NCBI RefSeq assembly: GCF_000271665.2
Contig: NZ_CP010978.1
Span: forward strand, 2,016,501 to 2,080,500
Direction of reading: 5' to 3'
DNA: 64,000 nt
DNA from: Pelosinus fermentans JBW45
GTDB lineage: Bacteria; Bacillota; Negativicutes; DSM-13327
In this document: positions 62,695-64,000 of the stretch, in pieces
Layout of the letters: every line of letters starts with the position of its first letter
Position numbering within the stretch: position 1 is the first letter of the stretch
The notes under the pieces: generated by a model
The model's input: only the letters and a program-made list of their open reading frames with translations
Database searches by the model: none
Told to the model about the DNA's origin: nothing
Program-made: the position numbers and the translations under genes

Positions 62695-64000
62695 ATGATT
62701 GAGTTATTGGATAAAGGGGTTTATCTTTTACAAGGGCAGGTTATTTTGGAAGATGCCGATAAGCTGAGTTTAGAAGAGGTTAATAATCGTTTAAAGCATG
62801 AGGGACTAGGGCCGCTGCCAGCAGGTCGTATTGAAAGGGAACAGGCTCGTGCTGGTACCATCGCCTATACAATTCTTACGGATCATAATACAATAAATGA
62901 CAAACAAAATCTGAAAATCAAATTTGATGCCATGGCTTCCCATGATATCACCTATGTGGGTATTACCCAGACAGCTTCTGCGAGTGGTATGAAAGAATTC
63001 CCTGTGCCTTATATTCTGACCAATTGCCACAATAGTCTATGTGCTGTTGGTGGAACAATCAATGAAGATGATCACGTTTTTGGTTTGTCAGCGGCTAGAA
63101 AATACGGGGGAATTTTTGTTCCTGCCCATCAAGCGGTAATTCATCAATATGTGAGAGAAATGATGGCCGGCTGCGGTAAAATGATCCTCGGCTCTGACAG
63201 TCACACCCGCTATGGTGCATTAGGAACAATAGCAATTGGTGAAGGTGGTGGAGAGCTTGCCAAGCAATTGGTGAAGCGCACTTATGATATTGCCTATCCT
63301 GATGTAGTGGCGGTATATCTTGAAGGTTCTCCAGTGCCAGGCGTGGGACCACAAGATGTTGCCATTGCGATTATTAAGGCTGTCTTTAAAAATGGTTTTG
63401 TAAAAAATAAAGTCATGGAATTTGTAGGACCTGGTGTTAGCAATCTTACAGTAGATTATCGTAATGGAATTGATGTTATGACCACTGAAACGACCTGTTT
63501 AACATCAATTTGGCGCACAGATGAACAGGTGGAAGAATATTTTAAAATTCATGGTCGGTCTGAAGCATATCGCAGATTAGATCCTAAAGCAGTGACTTAC
63601 TACGATGGCTTGATTAAGTTAGATCTAAGTCGTATTCTGCCGATGATTGCACTGCCTTTCCATCCGAGCAACGCATGGACAATAGCTGAATTTAATGAAA
63701 ATTCTCTTGCGATTTTACAACAAGTAGAAGAAGAAGGTCGCAAGCAAATTAGTAACCCGAATCTTAAATTCAAATTGACAGATAAGTTAGTGAATGGTCG
63801 ACTTAAAGTAGATCAAGCTGTAGTTGCTGGTTGTGCTGGCGGAACCTATGAAAATATTGTGGCTGTAGCTCAAATTCTTGGAGAAAAAGCCCTTGGAGAT
63901 TTCTCTTTGAGTGTGTATCCATCGAGCCAACCTGTATTCTTTGAACTCATGAATAATCGTTCTATTGAAAAATTAACAATTGCAGGGGCTAGCATTCGAT
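62695..64000 (+). CDS. Aconitase-superfamily hydratase (YbhJ-like), 5' part
   Basis: An open frame from ATG 62695 (RBS AAGGAGG) runs to the end of the window, 435 codons, without a stop. Aconitase-type segments are present: [27 protein letters not shown] (about 164-177) and [13 protein letters not shown] (about 379-391), which supply Fe-S ligand cysteines and substrate residues. It resembles the YbhJ-type hydratase family (about 750 residues), whose substrate is unknown, more than AcnA/AcnB. It lies downstream of the acylating aldehyde dehydrogenase and may share its pathway. Confidence 0.82.
   Translation, partial: MIELLDKGVYLLQGQVILEDADKLSLEEVNNRLKHEGLGPLPAGRIEREQARAGTIAYTILTDHNTINDKQNLKIKFDAMASHDITYVGITQTASASGMKEFPVPYILTNCHNSLCAVGGTINEDDHVFGLSAARKYGGIFVPAHQAVIHQYVREMMAGCGKMILGSDSHTRYGALGTIAIGEGGGELAKQLVKRTYDIAYPDVVAVYLEGSPVPGVGPQDVAIAIIKAVFKNGFVKNKVMEFVGPGVSNLTVDYRNGIDVMTTETTCLTSIWRTDEQVEEYFKIHGRSEAYRRLDPKAVTYYDGLIKLDLSRILPMIALPFHPSNAWTIAEFNENSLAILQQVEEEGRKQISNPNLKFKLTDKLVNGRLKVDQAVVAGCAGGTYENIVAVAQILGEKALGDFSLSVYPSSQPVFFELMNNRSIEKLTIAGASIR

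Overview
The window looks like chromosome of an endospore-forming, outer-membrane-bearing Firmicute of the class Negativicutes (Sporomusaceae; a Pelosinus- or Sporomusa-like organism is my best guess, by inference only). The grounds are: a biotin-dependent decarboxylase operon, a six-subunit Rnf operon (C-D-G-E-A-B), a full MinCDE system, a SpoIVFA/SpoIVFB-like pair and a spo0B remnant between rpmA and obgE (sporulation heritage), an L27 with a Prp-cleavable N-terminal extension (Firmicutes), and moderately low G+C.

Layout. 0-1.3 kb: end of a methylmalonyl-CoA decarboxylase operon. 1.6-7.3 kb: RseC-like protein and Rnf. 7.4-19.2 kb: a cell-shape and division block (Gx transporter, DUF4321, maf, radC, mreBCD, mrdA/PBP2, minCDE, rodA, SpoIVFA/FB pair). 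19.4-29.5 kb: the conserved radical SAM - DUF2344 - rng - rplU - prp - rpmA - (spo0B remnant) - obgE - yhbY - proB - proA series. 29.6-49.8 kb: an accessory block inserted between proA and nadD. It holds a glycan locus (two GDP-mannose dehydratase-type enzymes, a GDP-fucose synthase-type enzyme, several glycosyltransferases, a large adenylation/carrier fusion, a GT4-GT41 fusion), a Cys-rich protein and a MacAB-type exporter. 49.9-54 kb: the housekeeping series resumes (nadD, RRM protein, yqeK, LCP protein, rsfS, CvfB-like S1 protein). 54.2-58.9 kb: cheV, tRNA-Ala(GGC), a short RadC-like protein, several small genes and an FNT channel. 58.9-64 kb: an M20 amidase, a decayed region, an acylating aldehyde dehydrogenase and the start of an aconitase-superfamily hydratase that runs off the window.

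How the genes work together. Rnf would couple ferredoxin and NAD redox to an ion gradient, and the biotin decarboxylase would pump sodium. MreBCD, PBP2, RodA and MinCDE set rod shape and the division site. The glycan locus plausibly makes and attaches 6-deoxyhexose-containing glycans to a surface protein or polymer. It contains the least ordinary proteins of the window: an adenylation-carrier-unknown-domain fusion, a double GT-B fusion, and a domain that occurs both fused and free in two divergent genes.

Non-coding content includes a near-consensus promoter before rplU, a 125-bp inverted-repeat element in the rplU leader, three copies of a CACAAAG/CACAGAG-type intergenic repeat, many intrinsic terminators (one contains the stop codons of two convergent genes), and one tRNA. 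I saw no CRISPR array, rRNA, prophage or insertion sequence.
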